A DNA stretch of 64,000 nt, from the NCBI GenBank assembly GCA_963820415.1, contig CAWFZT010000008.1, forward strand, positions 868,001-932,000, written 5' to 3'. The notes beneath the pieces were generated by a model, which worked only from the letters and a program-made list of their open reading frames with translations, was not told the DNA's origin and did no database searches. This DNA is from CAWFZT01 sp963820415. Its GTDB lineage: Bacteria; Chloroflexota; Anaerolineae; Anaerolineales; Anaerolineaceae. Positions 9,027 to 18,003 of the stretch are shown in pieces. How positions within the stretch are numbered: position 1 is the stretch's first letter; each line of letters begins with the position of its first letter. Made by a program: the position numbers and the translations under genes.

Positions 9027-12000
9027 ATGGACGCATCACAGGTGAATGATTGGGAAAACCAGCACGTGGTAGGCCGCAACAAAGAACCTGCCCACGTCAC
9101 CCTGCTACCCTTTATCGATGAGAAAAGCGCCCTCTCAGGAGAGCGCCTTGCCTCGCCATTCTTCAACCTCCTGAACGGAGATTGGAAGTTCAAGTTTTCT
9201 GCCAACCCGCAGGCAGCCCCGCTGGACTTTTACCAGCCGACGTATGACGACCAGGCCTGGGACACCATCCCCGTGCCCAGTAACTGGCAAATGCTGGGCT
9301 ACGGGATGCCGCGCTACCTGGCCAACGATTACCCTTTTGACAAATCCAACCCGCCCTTTATCCCGCAGGAAACCAATGAAACCGGCTCGTACCGCACCGT
9401 GTTTACCATCCCCGAGGAATGGAGCGACCGGCAGGTGTTCATCAACTTCGACGGGGTCGACTCGGCATTCTACCTGTGGATCAACGGGCAAATGGTAGGT
9501 TACAGCCAGGACAGCCGCCTGCCAGCGGAATTCAACATTACCGCCTGCGTGCATCCCGGCGAAAACCTGCTGGCGGCGCGCGTCTACCGCTTTTCGGACG
9601 GCTCCTTCCTGGAAGACCAGGACATGTGGTTCCTGAGCGGCATCTTCCGCGATGTGTACTTGTTCGCCACCCCCGCCGTCCACCTGCGCGACTTCTGGAC
9701 GCAGACCAGCCTGGATAAGGATTATAAGGATGCCGTACTGAAAGTGCGCCTCAACCTCAAGAATTACGCCGAACAGCCGGTGACCGGATACCGCCTGGAA
9801 GCAGCCCTGTTTGACGCCCAGGGTCAGCGCCTGGCTGGCTGGCCGGTAACCGCCGCGTTCAACCTGGCCGCCGGTGCGGAAACTGAGCTGGAAATTTCCC
9901 AACCGGTCGCCAACCCACACAAGTGGTCGGACGAACAGCCAACCCTGTATACCCTGCTGTTCACCCTGAAAGATGAAGCGGGAAAGGTGCTGGAAGTGGA
10001 GCGCAGCCGGGTAGGTTTCCGCCAGGTAGAGATCAAGGATGGTAAGGTCTTGATCAACGGGGCGCCGGTGCTGTTCAGGGGCGTCAACCGGCACGAGTTC
10101 GACCCCGACCGCGGCCACGCCGTGACGCCCGAATCGATGCTCCAGGATATCCTGCTGATGAAGCGCTTCAACATTAACAGTGTGCGCACCTGTCACTACC
10201 CGGACGACCCACGTTGGTACGACCTGTGCGACGAATTCGGCCTGTACCTGATCGATGAGGCCAACATTGAGTCGCACGGGTTGTGGGATAAGTTTGCCAA
10301 AGATCCATCCTGGCAGACTGCCTTCCTAGAGCGCGGGGCGCGCATGGTCGAGCGGGATAAGAACCACCCCTCGGTGGTAATCTGGTCGATGGGCAATGAG
10401 TTGGGCTACGGGCTAAACCACGCCGCCCTGGCGGATTGGATGCACCAGCACGATCCGACTCGCCCGGTGCACTACGAATTGGCGCGCAGCGAACCTTACC
10501 TGGATATCGTCAGCGTCATGTATCCCACCCTCAAAAACCTGGCTGCCCTGGCGACCTTGCCGGGCGAAACTCGCCCGCTGATCATGTGCGAATATGCCCA
10601 CTCGATGGGCAACAGCCCTGGCAACCTGAAGGAGTATTGGGAAACCATCGAGATGTACCCGCGCCTGCGCGGCGGCTTCGTTTGGGATTGGGTAGACCAG
10701 GGCATCCGCCAGCGCACGCCCACAGGCAAGGAATATTTCGCTTACGGCGGAGATTTTGGCGACGAACCTTCCAGTTTGACCTTCTGCCTTAACGGGATGA
10801 TCTTCCCTGACCGCACTATCCACCCCTGCCTGTGGGAATGCAAGAAAGTGTACCAGCCGGTAGCGGTCAAGGCGCTCGACCTGCCGGCCGGCAGGCTGCA
10901 AGTGACCAACCAATATTTCTTCTCCTCCTTAGAGGGGTTGGAGATTACCTGGACTTTATCCGACGGCGAGCGGGTGCTGCAGTCAGGCCAGTTGCCCCGG
11001 CTGCATACGCCAGCCGGGCAGAGTGAAGTTGTGACCATCCCATTCCAGCCACCGGTCCTAGAGCCGGGGAGCGAATACTGGTTGGAGTTGAGCTTCAGCC
11101 TGCCCGCCCCCACCGCCTGGGGCGAAAAGGGACACGAAGTGGCCTGGGAGCAGTTTAAAGTGCCTTATGGCGTGCCGGAAACTGTCCCACTGGAGACAGC
11201 GCGCATGCCGGCGGTGCGCCTGCTGGAGGACCCTGCCCAGGCCGTTGTCGAAGGCGCCGGTTTCCGCCTGGTCTTCGACCGCAAGCTGGGGCGGATCAGT
11301 TCTTTCCGATCCGGGCAGAAGGAACTGCTGGCCAGCGGGCCGCGCCTGAACTTCTGGCGCGCTCCCACCGAGAACGACCTTAACACCTGGGGAGACGAAA
11401 AGGCTGCCCTCCACTGGCGGGAAGCCGCCTTGGACCAGCTTGAAGAGCAGGTAACCGCGCTAGAGGTGACCCAGATCTCTGCCCAGGCCGTGCAGATACG
11501 GGTCAACTCGGTGGTCAAGGTGAAGGAAGGGGCAAAGCTGCCCGAACCACCTGAACCTCGGCAAACCCTGTTTATGCTCGAGCAAGGATTGAATTACCTG
11601 TTGGATGACGATACATTGCGCCTGCTGCTGCAACGCCTGGGTCTGCCTGAAAACGAACTCGCCGGAACGGACCGGCCGGCCAAGATTAAATCTCTGCTGA
11701 TGCACTACGCCGGCCAGGAGCGCCTGTTTAACCTGCTGGAAGGCGTGTACGACGTGCTGTCCGGCCTGGGCCAGCCCATCCCAGAAGCGTTGGCGAACAC
11801 GCTGGCCGCCGGCAAACTTCAGCTCCAACCCAAGATGTACCAGCCGGCCCGTTTCAACTGCCACCTGACTTATACCATCTTTGGCAGCGGGGATGTGCTC
11901 ATCGACAGCCACGTGACGCCGTCGGAAGGTGTGCCATTCCTGCCGCGCCTGGGGCTGCAAATGCAGCTCCCCGGCGGGTTCGAGCAGTTCGCCTGGTATG

Positions 12001-12449
12001 GGCGCGGGCCACAGGAAAGCTACGTGGACCGGCAGGAAGGCGCCCGGGTGGGGGTTTACCGCGGGTCGGTCGATGAGCAGTACGTGCCGTATATCTTCCC
12101 TGAGGAAAACGGCAATAAGACCGAAGTGCGCTGGGCGGCCCTGACCGACAGCCAGGGCCAGGGTGGGCTGCTGGCATGCGGCGCACCATGGCTGAGTGTC
12201 AGCGCCCACCACTTTACTACCAGCGACCTGGAGCAGGCCCGCCACACCTACGAGCTAAAACGCCAGGAAGAAATTACCCTCAACCTGGATTACGCTCAAT
12301 CGGGCCTGGGCAGCGCCGCCTGTGGACCGGGACGGTTGGAAAAATACCAGTTAAAGGCGGGCGAAGTGCGTTTCACCATCCGGCTACGCCCACTGACCGC
12401 CGAGTCCGCATCACCAATGTCGTTGAGCCAACAGACCCTGAAACTTTAA
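9027..12449 (+). CDS. lacZ: GH2 beta-galactosidase with inserted helical domain
   Basis: A 1,140-residue LacZ-type enzyme hydrolysing terminal beta-galactosides. Domain order: sugar-binding jelly roll (about 30-220), Ig-like domain (about 225-340), TIM barrel with the acid/base Glu458 in SMGNELGYG and the nucleophile Glu522 in IMCEYAHSMGNS, second Ig-like domain, and a C-terminal Bgal_small domain. The last is split by a roughly 110-residue insert (about 835-942) absent from ordinary LacZ. The start is set at ATG 9027 with AAGAGG upstream. An in-frame upstream extension would read through the palindromic repeat and is rejected. No signal peptide is visible, so it should be cytoplasmic, acting on sugars brought in by the importer. 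The next gene follows after 21 bp. Confidence 0.95.
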   Translation: MDASQVNDWENQHVVGRNKEPAHVTLLPFIDEKSALSGERLASPFFNLLNGDWKFKFSANPQAAPLDFYQPTYDDQAWDTIPVPSNWQMLGYGMPRYLANDYPFDKSNPPFIPQETNETGSYRTVFTIPEEWSDRQVFINFDGVDSAFYLWINGQMVGYSQDSRLPAEFNITACVHPGENLLAARVYRFSDGSFLEDQDMWFLSGIFRDVYLFATPAVHLRDFWTQTSLDKDYKDAVLKVRLNLKNYAEQPVTGYRLEAALFDAQGQRLAGWPVTAAFNLAAGAETELEISQPVANPHKWSDEQPTLYTLLFTLKDEAGKVLEVERSRVGFRQVEIKDGKVLINGAPVLFRGVNRHEFDPDRGHAVTPESMLQDILLMKRFNINSVRTCHYPDDPRWYDLCDEFGLYLIDEANIESHGLWDKFAKDPSWQTAFLERGARMVERDKNHPSVVIWSMGNELGYGLNHAALADWMHQHDPTRPVHYELARSEPYLDIVSVMYPTLKNLAALATLPGETRPLIMCEYAHSMGNSPGNLKEYWETIEMYPRLRGGFVWDWVDQGIRQRTPTGKEYFAYGGDFGDEPSSLTFCLNGMIFPDRTIHPCLWECKKVYQPVAVKALDLPAGRLQVTNQYFFSSLEGLEITWTLSDGERVLQSGQLPRLHTPAGQSEVVTIPFQPPVLEPGSEYWLELSFSLPAPTAWGEKGHEVAWEQFKVPYGVPETVPLETARMPAVRLLEDPAQAVVEGAGFRLVFDRKLGRISSFRSGQKELLASGPRLNFWRAPTENDLNTWGDEKAALHWREAALDQLEEQVTALEVTQISAQAVQIRVNSVVKVKEGAKLPEPPEPRQTLFMLEQGLNYLLDDDTLRLLLQRLGLPENELAGTDRPAKIKSLLMHYAGQERLFNLLEGVYDVLSGLGQPIPEALANTLAAGKLQLQPKMYQPARFNCHLTYTIFGSGDVLIDSHVTPSEGVPFLPRLGLQMQLPGGFEQFAWYGRGPQESYVDRQEGARVGVYRGSVDEQYVPYIFPEENGNKTEVRWAALTDSQGQGGLLACGAPWLSVSAHHFTTSDLEQARHTYELKRQEEITLNLDYAQSGLGSAACGPGRLEKYQLKAGEVRFTIRLRPLTAESASPMSLSQQTLKL

Positions 12450-12470
12450 TTATCTGGTAAGGAAAAGGAC

Positions 12471-13565
12471 ATGCCCAAATTGAACTTCACTGCACAAGAC
12501 TGGGAACGCATCGAACAGGACAATATGGCCTGGTGGGCAGGCGAGCTGGACCGCCCACTGGTCTACCTGGCTGCCACCGATCCACTCCCGCCCCCTGCGC
12601 GCTTCGACTTCCTGACCAACTACCCGCTAAGCATGAGCGTTGAGGAAATTGTCGACCATTACGAACAAGCCATCGCTGCCACCCATTACTACGGCGACGC
12701 CTTCCCCTGGTGGTGGATCAACTTTGGCCCAGGCATGGCAGCCGGGTTCCTGGGCGCCAAGGTCAACAGCGTGGCGGAACCCTCAGAAACAGTGTGGTTC
12801 ACCCCGCCCGGAAAGGTCGACATCCGGCAGCTCGAGCTGCACTACGATGCCGAAAACGCCTGGTGGAAGCGGGTCAAGGCCCTGACCGCCGCGGCGGTCG
12901 AACGCTGGCAGGGGCAGGTGGCCATTTCACACACCGACCTGGGCGGCAACCTGGACGTATTGGCCTCCTTCCACGGCAGTGATGATCTGCTGTTCGACCT
13001 GGTGGACCATCCCCAAGAGGTTGACCGCCTGGTCAAAGGTGTCACCGGCCTGTGGCTGCGCTATTACACCGAGCTAGATGCAATCATCCGCCCCACCTGC
13101 CGGGGCACATCTACCTGGGCGCCGCTCTGGACTACCGGCCAGACCTATATGCTCCAGTCGGATTTCTGTTATATGATCTCGCCGGCCATGTTCGAGCGCT
13201 TCGTCCTGCCCGACCTGAGCGCCATCTGCGACGCGCTCGACTATGCTTTCTATCACCTGGACGGCAAAGGCGAGATCCCCCACCTGGACATGCTGCTGGG
13301 CCTGGCGCGCCTGCGCGGCATCCAGTGGATCCCCGGCGATGGACAGCCCACCCCCGACCAGTGGCTGCCCCTGCTCAAGCGCATCCGGGACGGCGGCAAG
13401 CTATGCCAGGTGTTCGTCCGCCCGAAGGGAGCGCGGCGCATCGTCAAGAACCTGGGGGGCAAAGGCTTTCTACTGGTAATTGACCACGAAGAAGACGAAT
13501 TTTTGAACCCGGAAGATGCCCAGGCATTCCTGAAAGTTTTAGCCCAGGAGGACATGGCGCAATGA
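12471..13565 (+). CDS. UroD-fold protein (uroporphyrinogen decarboxylase-like), Zn motif lost
   Basis: A 364-residue protein of the UroD/MtaA/CmuA superfamily (TIM barrel), recognisable from its overall layout and the C-terminal RLRGIQWIPGDGQPTP segment. It does not resemble true HemE. The HxC...C zinc-thiol signature of corrinoid-methyltransferase members is replaced by YHLDGKGE, so it lacks the Cys ligand. It follows the beta-galactosidase in one operon, 21 bp downstream, and its stop overlaps the next start. Function is unknown; homologues in sugar clusters are uncharacterised. Two further paralogues of this fold lie at 36167-37321 and 47500-48447. Confidence 0.8.
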   Translation: MPKLNFTAQDWERIEQDNMAWWAGELDRPLVYLAATDPLPPPARFDFLTNYPLSMSVEEIVDHYEQAIAATHYYGDAFPWWWINFGPGMAAGFLGAKVNSVAEPSETVWFTPPGKVDIRQLELHYDAENAWWKRVKALTAAAVERWQGQVAISHTDLGGNLDVLASFHGSDDLLFDLVDHPQEVDRLVKGVTGLWLRYYTELDAIIRPTCRGTSTWAPLWTTGQTYMLQSDFCYMISPAMFERFVLPDLSAICDALDYAFYHLDGKGEIPHLDMLLGLARLRGIQWIPGDGQPTPDQWLPLLKRIRDGGKLCQVFVRPKGARRIVKNLGGKGFLLVIDHEEDEFLNPEDAQAFLKVLAQEDMAQ

Positions 13566-13744
13566 CCGAACTGAGAGATTGGGCAAATCCACCTGGCCCC
13601 ATCCCCGCAGGCATCCCAGAAGGGTTTAACCGACTGGAGTACGACAGCTCCAACTGGGCCGAGATCACCATGCCGGGCAACTGGCAGCTTCAGGGCTTTA
13701 GCGATTGCAGCGAGGTATCTTCAGGAGAATTGCTGAAAGCTTAG
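13562..13744 (+). pseudogene. N-terminal stump of a second GH2 glycosidase
   Basis: The 60-codon frame starts with ATGA overlapping the upstream stop. Its segment EYDSSNWAEITMPGNWQLQGF matches the start of GH2 enzymes, like the paralogous region of the beta-galactosidase upstream (DDQAWDTIPVPSNWQMLGYG). Homology then ends abruptly and the frame stops after about 14 unrelated codons. It appears to be a GH2 gene cut off by a deletion or rearrangement whose right side is now the region in front of the convergent secreted-protein gene. The 96 bp from 13745 to 13840 hold nothing recognisable. Confidence 0.7.
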
Positions 13745-13840
13745 GTTCGGTCGCCATTGCTTTCGATGCGCCTTGCCAGCCATTCCCGGTGGGGATCGAT
13801 GTCGGGTTGCTTTTCATCGGATTTTCCTTTAATAATCCTG

Positions 13841-16800
13841 TTACGGCGTACTGAAGGAAAATATTAGAGACCACAGGCTGGGCCCGTTGTCTCCTTCAGC
13901 GCGCACTCGCCAGTACAACACTTTACTTGAAGGTAAATCCTTTGTTGGCACATAGGACGTCCCGCTGGCTTTGGTATTAACCACCGTACTGCTGAAGGTG
14001 CTGCTGGTCGATATTTGGATGGTATAGGAGGTTGCCCCTGTTACCAGGTTCCAGGTAAATGTGGGCCGGGAGGTAGTCAAAGCCGGGCTGATACTATTGG
14101 CTGGTGATATCAGGCTGGTTGGCAGCATGGCCGCCCGGAAATAAATGGCGCTCGACCAGTTGCTGTTGTTCCCGTTGCTGCCGAAGGCCTGGACTCTCCA
14201 GTAATACTTTGTGACCGGTGTGAAGCCCGGCGAGCTTACCGGATAAAAAGACTGGCTTGTGCTCTCGTCGATCACTATACTCTTGAAGGCAGAATCGAGC
14301 GCCACCTGGACCTGGTAAAAGGACAGGCTGACGCCGGCCGGCAAGGTTGAGTTGCTCCAATCCAACAGCGGAGTATAGCTCGTCAGCAGGCTATTGGTGG
14401 ATGGGTAAGTTAATTTGGGTACGCTGGGCGGGTTGCCGGTTTTGAAGCCGAGGTGCCCCTTCGGCATGTAGATGTAGCTGCCGGTGTTTGTTTTAACCCG
14501 CCAATAAATCTGCTTGTTTGACGGCAGAGCTGTTCCGACAGCATAGCTTGTGCCGCTGGTGGTCTTGTTCATTAACAGGCTGGAAAAACTGCTGCTCGTT
14601 GATACCTGCAGGGTGTAGGTTTTTGCCCCTGAGATGGCTGGCCATTGGAAAATGGGCCTGGCAGTCTGTATTTGCGATCCGTCCGTGGGGGTAAAAGCAT
14701 CGACTGCGATCCTATAACTGCCGGCAACCCCTTGATAGCCGTCAACCACGAAGTAATAGTTGTGGTTGGCCAGGGCGTTGAAAACAATCTTAGTCCCATA
14801 AGCCAGCCCGTTGGCTGCGTTGCAACTGCCGGACCCGCCATCGATCAGGAAGGCCTTTACCTTTACAGTGTTATCCCAGATGTTCACCGCCACAGTGGCT
14901 GGCTGAGCTGTGTTGAATAGATAGGTGAATTCCGGTCCGTGCATATCCCAGTTGATGATCGGGTAAGTATCGATGTTATTGGTAGAGCCAGGCCCATCGT
15001 TGTTATTGATGTCACTCGCGCCCAACAAGATATTCCTGGCTTCCAAGCACACTCCCGGGGTCTGGCTGACGACTTTGAAAATCAGCGGGCTTGACGTGCC
15101 GCCCGCCAGAGGCGGGTTGTAGGCTGTGATGCTCATCCAGCCGGGATTGACTGCCAGTTGAGTGGTCACCTGTGCCGTCAACTGGGTGGGGCTGACAAAG
15201 GTGGTGGTTAGATCTATCCCGTTCCAACGCACCGTTGAGGTGGAGACAAAGTTCTTGCCATTCACAGTCAGTGAAAATATGCTTGCCCCGGCTGTCAGAT
15301 GATCCGGCGATAGGCTGGTCATGGCCGGCATTGGGTTTTTGATGTTAAAATTCTGGCTAGCGGATGTACCGCCACCCGGGCTGGGATTGAAGACTGTAAT
15401 GGGTATTGTGGCTGATTGGGTCAAGTTCGCAGCCGGGATCACCGCGGTCAACTTTATGCTGCTAACGTAGGTGGTGGCAAGATTTGTCCCGTTCCAGCGC
15501 ACGATTGCGCCTGAAGCAAAGTAGGTTCCGTTGACCGTCAGGGTCAGGTTGTTAGAATTGGCCAGCGCCGAGGTGGGAGAAATCGATTTAAGTGTTGGCA
15601 CGCGGTAGTTGACCGTAAAGGTCTGCGCTTCGGAAGTGCCGCCGCCCAGGGTGGGATTGGACACCGTGATATTAACTTCTCCGGCCGTTTTCAGATCGGA
15701 TGAGGGCACTGAGGCGGTCAGCTGGATACCGCTGACGAAGGTGGTGCTCAAGGCTGAACCGTTCCACAGTACCTTGGAGGTTTTAAAATAATTGGAACCG
15801 GTAACTGTCAGGGTAAAACTGCTGCCAGCGATCAAGGCAGTGATGGGACTGAGGCTGGTCAGAACGGGTACCGGGTTATTGATGGTAAAGGTTTTGGTTG
15901 AAGAAGTGCCGCCACCCGGGCCGGGGTTGTGAACGGTCACACTGGCCGTAGCGCTGGTGGTGATGTAGCTATCGGGCACGGCTGCGATCAATTCGGTGCT
16001 ACTGACAAAGGCCGTGACCAGGGCTTTGCCGTTCCAGCGCTCCACCGAGCTGCTGACGAAGTTTGTTCCAAAGGCACTCACGACCAGCCCTTTTGTGCCC
16101 GCCATGACACTGGTTGGGCTGATACTGCTGAGGGTGGGGACCGGGTTATTTCCATGCAGCCAGCCAGTGATGACCATCCAGGACTTCACTTGCCAATTCG
16201 TTACCGCCAGTGTTTCCATTCCATTGCTTGGGTTGGAAACATTTTGTTCGATGATGGTAACGGTGCCGTTGCCATTGCTGTCAACATTGGAGCCGGTCAC
16301 GACCGAGGTATGGCCGTAGGTTGAGGTAGTGCCGTAACTGAGCACGTCACCCGCTTGTGGGAACTTACCCACGGTGTCATTGGCTATTTTTACAAGCTGT
16401 ACTTCATCGGTACTTTTGGGTGTGTAATTCCATACGACGTCCTTGCCGTTGCCGGAATAAGGTAGGATGCCATAGGCCAGGTAAAGGAAGCGCATGGATA
16501 ACTCCACACACTGCCATTCCAATTCCCCCCACAATCCCGGGGCAAACTGAACCACCCTCTCTGTATTGATCGGTCCGCAAGCTTTTACGCCTCGGTATAT
16601 TCCACCCAGGGCGTAAGAGCCGGGAAAATTATTCTTGTCGCAATCGCCGTTCCACCAGGATGGAAATGGCAGATCTCCGGCGGCCTGTGCAGTGATTCCA
16701 GCGTTTGGCGGCGGAATGAATGCAGCTAAATATTTGGCGCTGGTGGAGGGGCTGGCGATGTCCTGGCTGCTGACAATCACCTGTGCCAGGGGTTGGATCA

Positions 16801-17734
16801 CGGTGTTGATGATGTCGTCAGCCGGTTGATTGGTACCTTCGGCCACCTCTTGTGAGTAGCGAATGATCCATAAGCGCTTCCCGGCATCCGCCACCCATTC
16901 CACGATCACTACATTGGTGGGGGTATCCCCGTGGATCTTTAAACTCACCAGGCTGGCGATACTGCTAACCGAGCTGCTAAAAATTGATGCGGCGGGTCCC
17001 TCTTTCACCTGGCCGCCTTGCGCAATGCGGGCATTCTCCAAATCCTGCTGGTACTGTCCGGCCAGACCTGCCGCGGCAGTTGGCAGGATCTCGGTGCTAA
17101 CCTTCAAGCCATAGGGAATTGCCGTGATCGAGAATTCTTGATAAGGATTTAGAGTGGCGGCCGTGGCTATCTGGTCTGAACTGCTCGGGTCAGGGATGAT
17201 AAAGTCACCAGGCAAAATGGGCGCGCAGACTGAGATCGTTATCCCATCCAATCTGACGGTGGCAGTTTTTTCACTGCTCTGGCAAGCCGGGCTCGATTGC
17301 GATTGTGCAGAACTCTCCGTTACTTTATCCACCGGCGGGGTAGCGCTAAGGGTGACCGAAGGTGACGCTTCGCCCAAAGCTGTTGCTGAAATCTGGCTGG
17401 TTGAGGTAGGAGCTGGGGTTATAGAGGCGAGATCCTGTGTGGATGTAGGGCTTTGTGGAGACGCAAGATCTTGCGTCTCTACAGGCGTTGCCGATGGCGC
17501 ATCTGCCGGTGTATTTGTAAGGACCACGGTCGTTCCCGTTGTGCGCAGGTTGGCTGTTGGCGTTTGTGTTTCCGCGGTTGCCGCGTCCTGGGCGTGGGCT
17601 CCGACCGTGGGTAATAAAGCGACCATAAGCATGGCGAGCAGCGTGATAGCGCAAAAAATGCATCCTAAAGTACTTTTCGTACCGAAGGTACCTTGCGAAT
17701 GAGCCAGCTCGTAGCTGGAGTGAGTGTGATGCAT
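13841..17734 (-). CDS. Secreted CHAP-domain protein with IPT/TIG and Fn3-like repeats
   Basis: A 1,297-residue exported protein. A signal peptide (hydrophobic stretch about 24-45, cleavage near AHA-QD) is followed by a Thr/Ser/Pro linker (about 50-140) and a region of unknown fold. A CHAP-type cysteine amidase/peptidase domain (about 365-520) has catalytic Cys409 in WQCVELSMRF and His475 in YGHTSVVTG, with IIEQN as the likely third position. Four IPT/TIG repeats of about 90 residues follow (about 529-890, each with W-N-G and PGGGTS signatures), then a pre-peptidase-like beta-domain (about 890-1015) and three Fn3-like repeats with YWRV motifs. CHAP enzymes usually cut peptidoglycan cross-links or glycyl amides. 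Here the array suggests surface or extracellular binding; the substrate is unknown. Confidence 0.85.
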   Translation of the reverse strand: MHHTHSSYELAHSQGTFGTKSTLGCIFCAITLLAMLMVALLPTVGAHAQDAATAETQTPTANLRTTGTTVVLTNTPADAPSATPVETQDLASPQSPTSTQDLASITPAPTSTSQISATALGEASPSVTLSATPPVDKVTESSAQSQSSPACQSSEKTATVRLDGITISVCAPILPGDFIIPDPSSSDQIATAATLNPYQEFSITAIPYGLKVSTEILPTAAAGLAGQYQQDLENARIAQGGQVKEGPAASIFSSSVSSIASLVSLKIHGDTPTNVVIVEWVADAGKRLWIIRYSQEVAEGTNQPADDIINTVIQPLAQVIVSSQDIASPSTSAKYLAAFIPPPNAGITAQAAGDLPFPSWWNGDCDKNNFPGSYALGGIYRGVKACGPINTERVVQFAPGLWGELEWQCVELSMRFLYLAYGILPYSGNGKDVVWNYTPKSTDEVQLVKIANDTVGKFPQAGDVLSYGTTSTYGHTSVVTGSNVDSNGNGTVTIIEQNVSNPSNGMETLAVTNWQVKSWMVITGWLHGNNPVPTLSSISPTSVMAGTKGLVVSAFGTNFVSSSVERWNGKALVTAFVSSTELIAAVPDSYITTSATASVTVHNPGPGGGTSSTKTFTINNPVPVLTSLSPITALIAGSSFTLTVTGSNYFKTSKVLWNGSALSTTFVSGIQLTASVPSSDLKTAGEVNITVSNPTLGGGTSEAQTFTVNYRVPTLKSISPTSALANSNNLTLTVNGTYFASGAIVRWNGTNLATTYVSSIKLTAVIPAANLTQSATIPITVFNPSPGGGTSASQNFNIKNPMPAMTSLSPDHLTAGASIFSLTVNGKNFVSTSTVRWNGIDLTTTFVSPTQLTAQVTTQLAVNPGWMSITAYNPPLAGGTSSPLIFKVVSQTPGVCLEARNILLGASDINNNDGPGSTNNIDTYPIINWDMHGPEFTYLFNTAQPATVAVNIWDNTVKVKAFLIDGGSGSCNAANGLAYGTKIVFNALANHNYYFVVDGYQGVAGSYRIAVDAFTPTDGSQIQTARPIFQWPAISGAKTYTLQVSTSSSFSSLLMNKTTSGTSYAVGTALPSNKQIYWRVKTNTGSYIYMPKGHLGFKTGNPPSVPKLTYPSTNSLLTSYTPLLDWSNSTLPAGVSLSFYQVQVALDSAFKSIVIDESTSQSFYPVSSPGFTPVTKYYWRVQAFGSNGNNSNWSSAIYFRAAMLPTSLISPANSISPALTTSRPTFTWNLVTGATSYTIQISTSSTFSSTVVNTKASGTSYVPTKDLPSSKVLYWRVRAEGDNGPSLWSLIFSFSTP
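17455..17482. repeat. Palindrome embedded in coding sequence
   Basis: A perfect 22-bp palindrome (17458-17479, centred on AAGATCTT and bounded by GAGACGC/GCGTCTC), extended to 28 bp with one mismatch. It lies in the Thr/Pro linker of the CHAP-domain gene and encodes part of a TQDLAS motif. A near copy of that motif (STQDLAS) follows ten residues later. The sequence resembles the AGACGCAA-type interspersed palindromes seen in filamentous and other environmental bacteria. Insertion into a low-complexity linker would be tolerated. Confidence 0.7.
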
Positions 17735-18003
17735 AATTGTAAGATTCCCTCACTGGAGATATAAATTTGAAAGTTGCGCTTGTTGAGTAATACCGATATA
17801 TCCACGACTCTGTGCACAATGTGTGCCATACAGGACAAAAAAACTGATTAAAATGACTTTGATGTTGGCGCGGGATTTTATTCCATTTCCGAGCTATGAA
17901 TTGTTCACTAAATCAGGGATGAAGCAGCCATGCGATTACTCGTGAATAAGGTGAATTTCCGCAAATAAAATGCCCAGCTCAAAATACAGGGGGAATCTTT
18001 TAG

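Noticed and set aside
9135..10277. 380-codon open frame on the minus strand within the beta-galactosidase gene
   Set aside because: Antisense frame created by the GC-rich codon pattern of a clear GH2 gene; no recognisable domain or ribosome site. Similar long antisense frames at 2228-3082, 11460-12245 and 20956-21666 were rejected for the same reason.
13744..13840. Minus-strand frame DIDPHREWLARRIESNGDRT as the tail of another gene
   Set aside because: Only about 37 codons between stops, no start, no family recognised; it could be chance.
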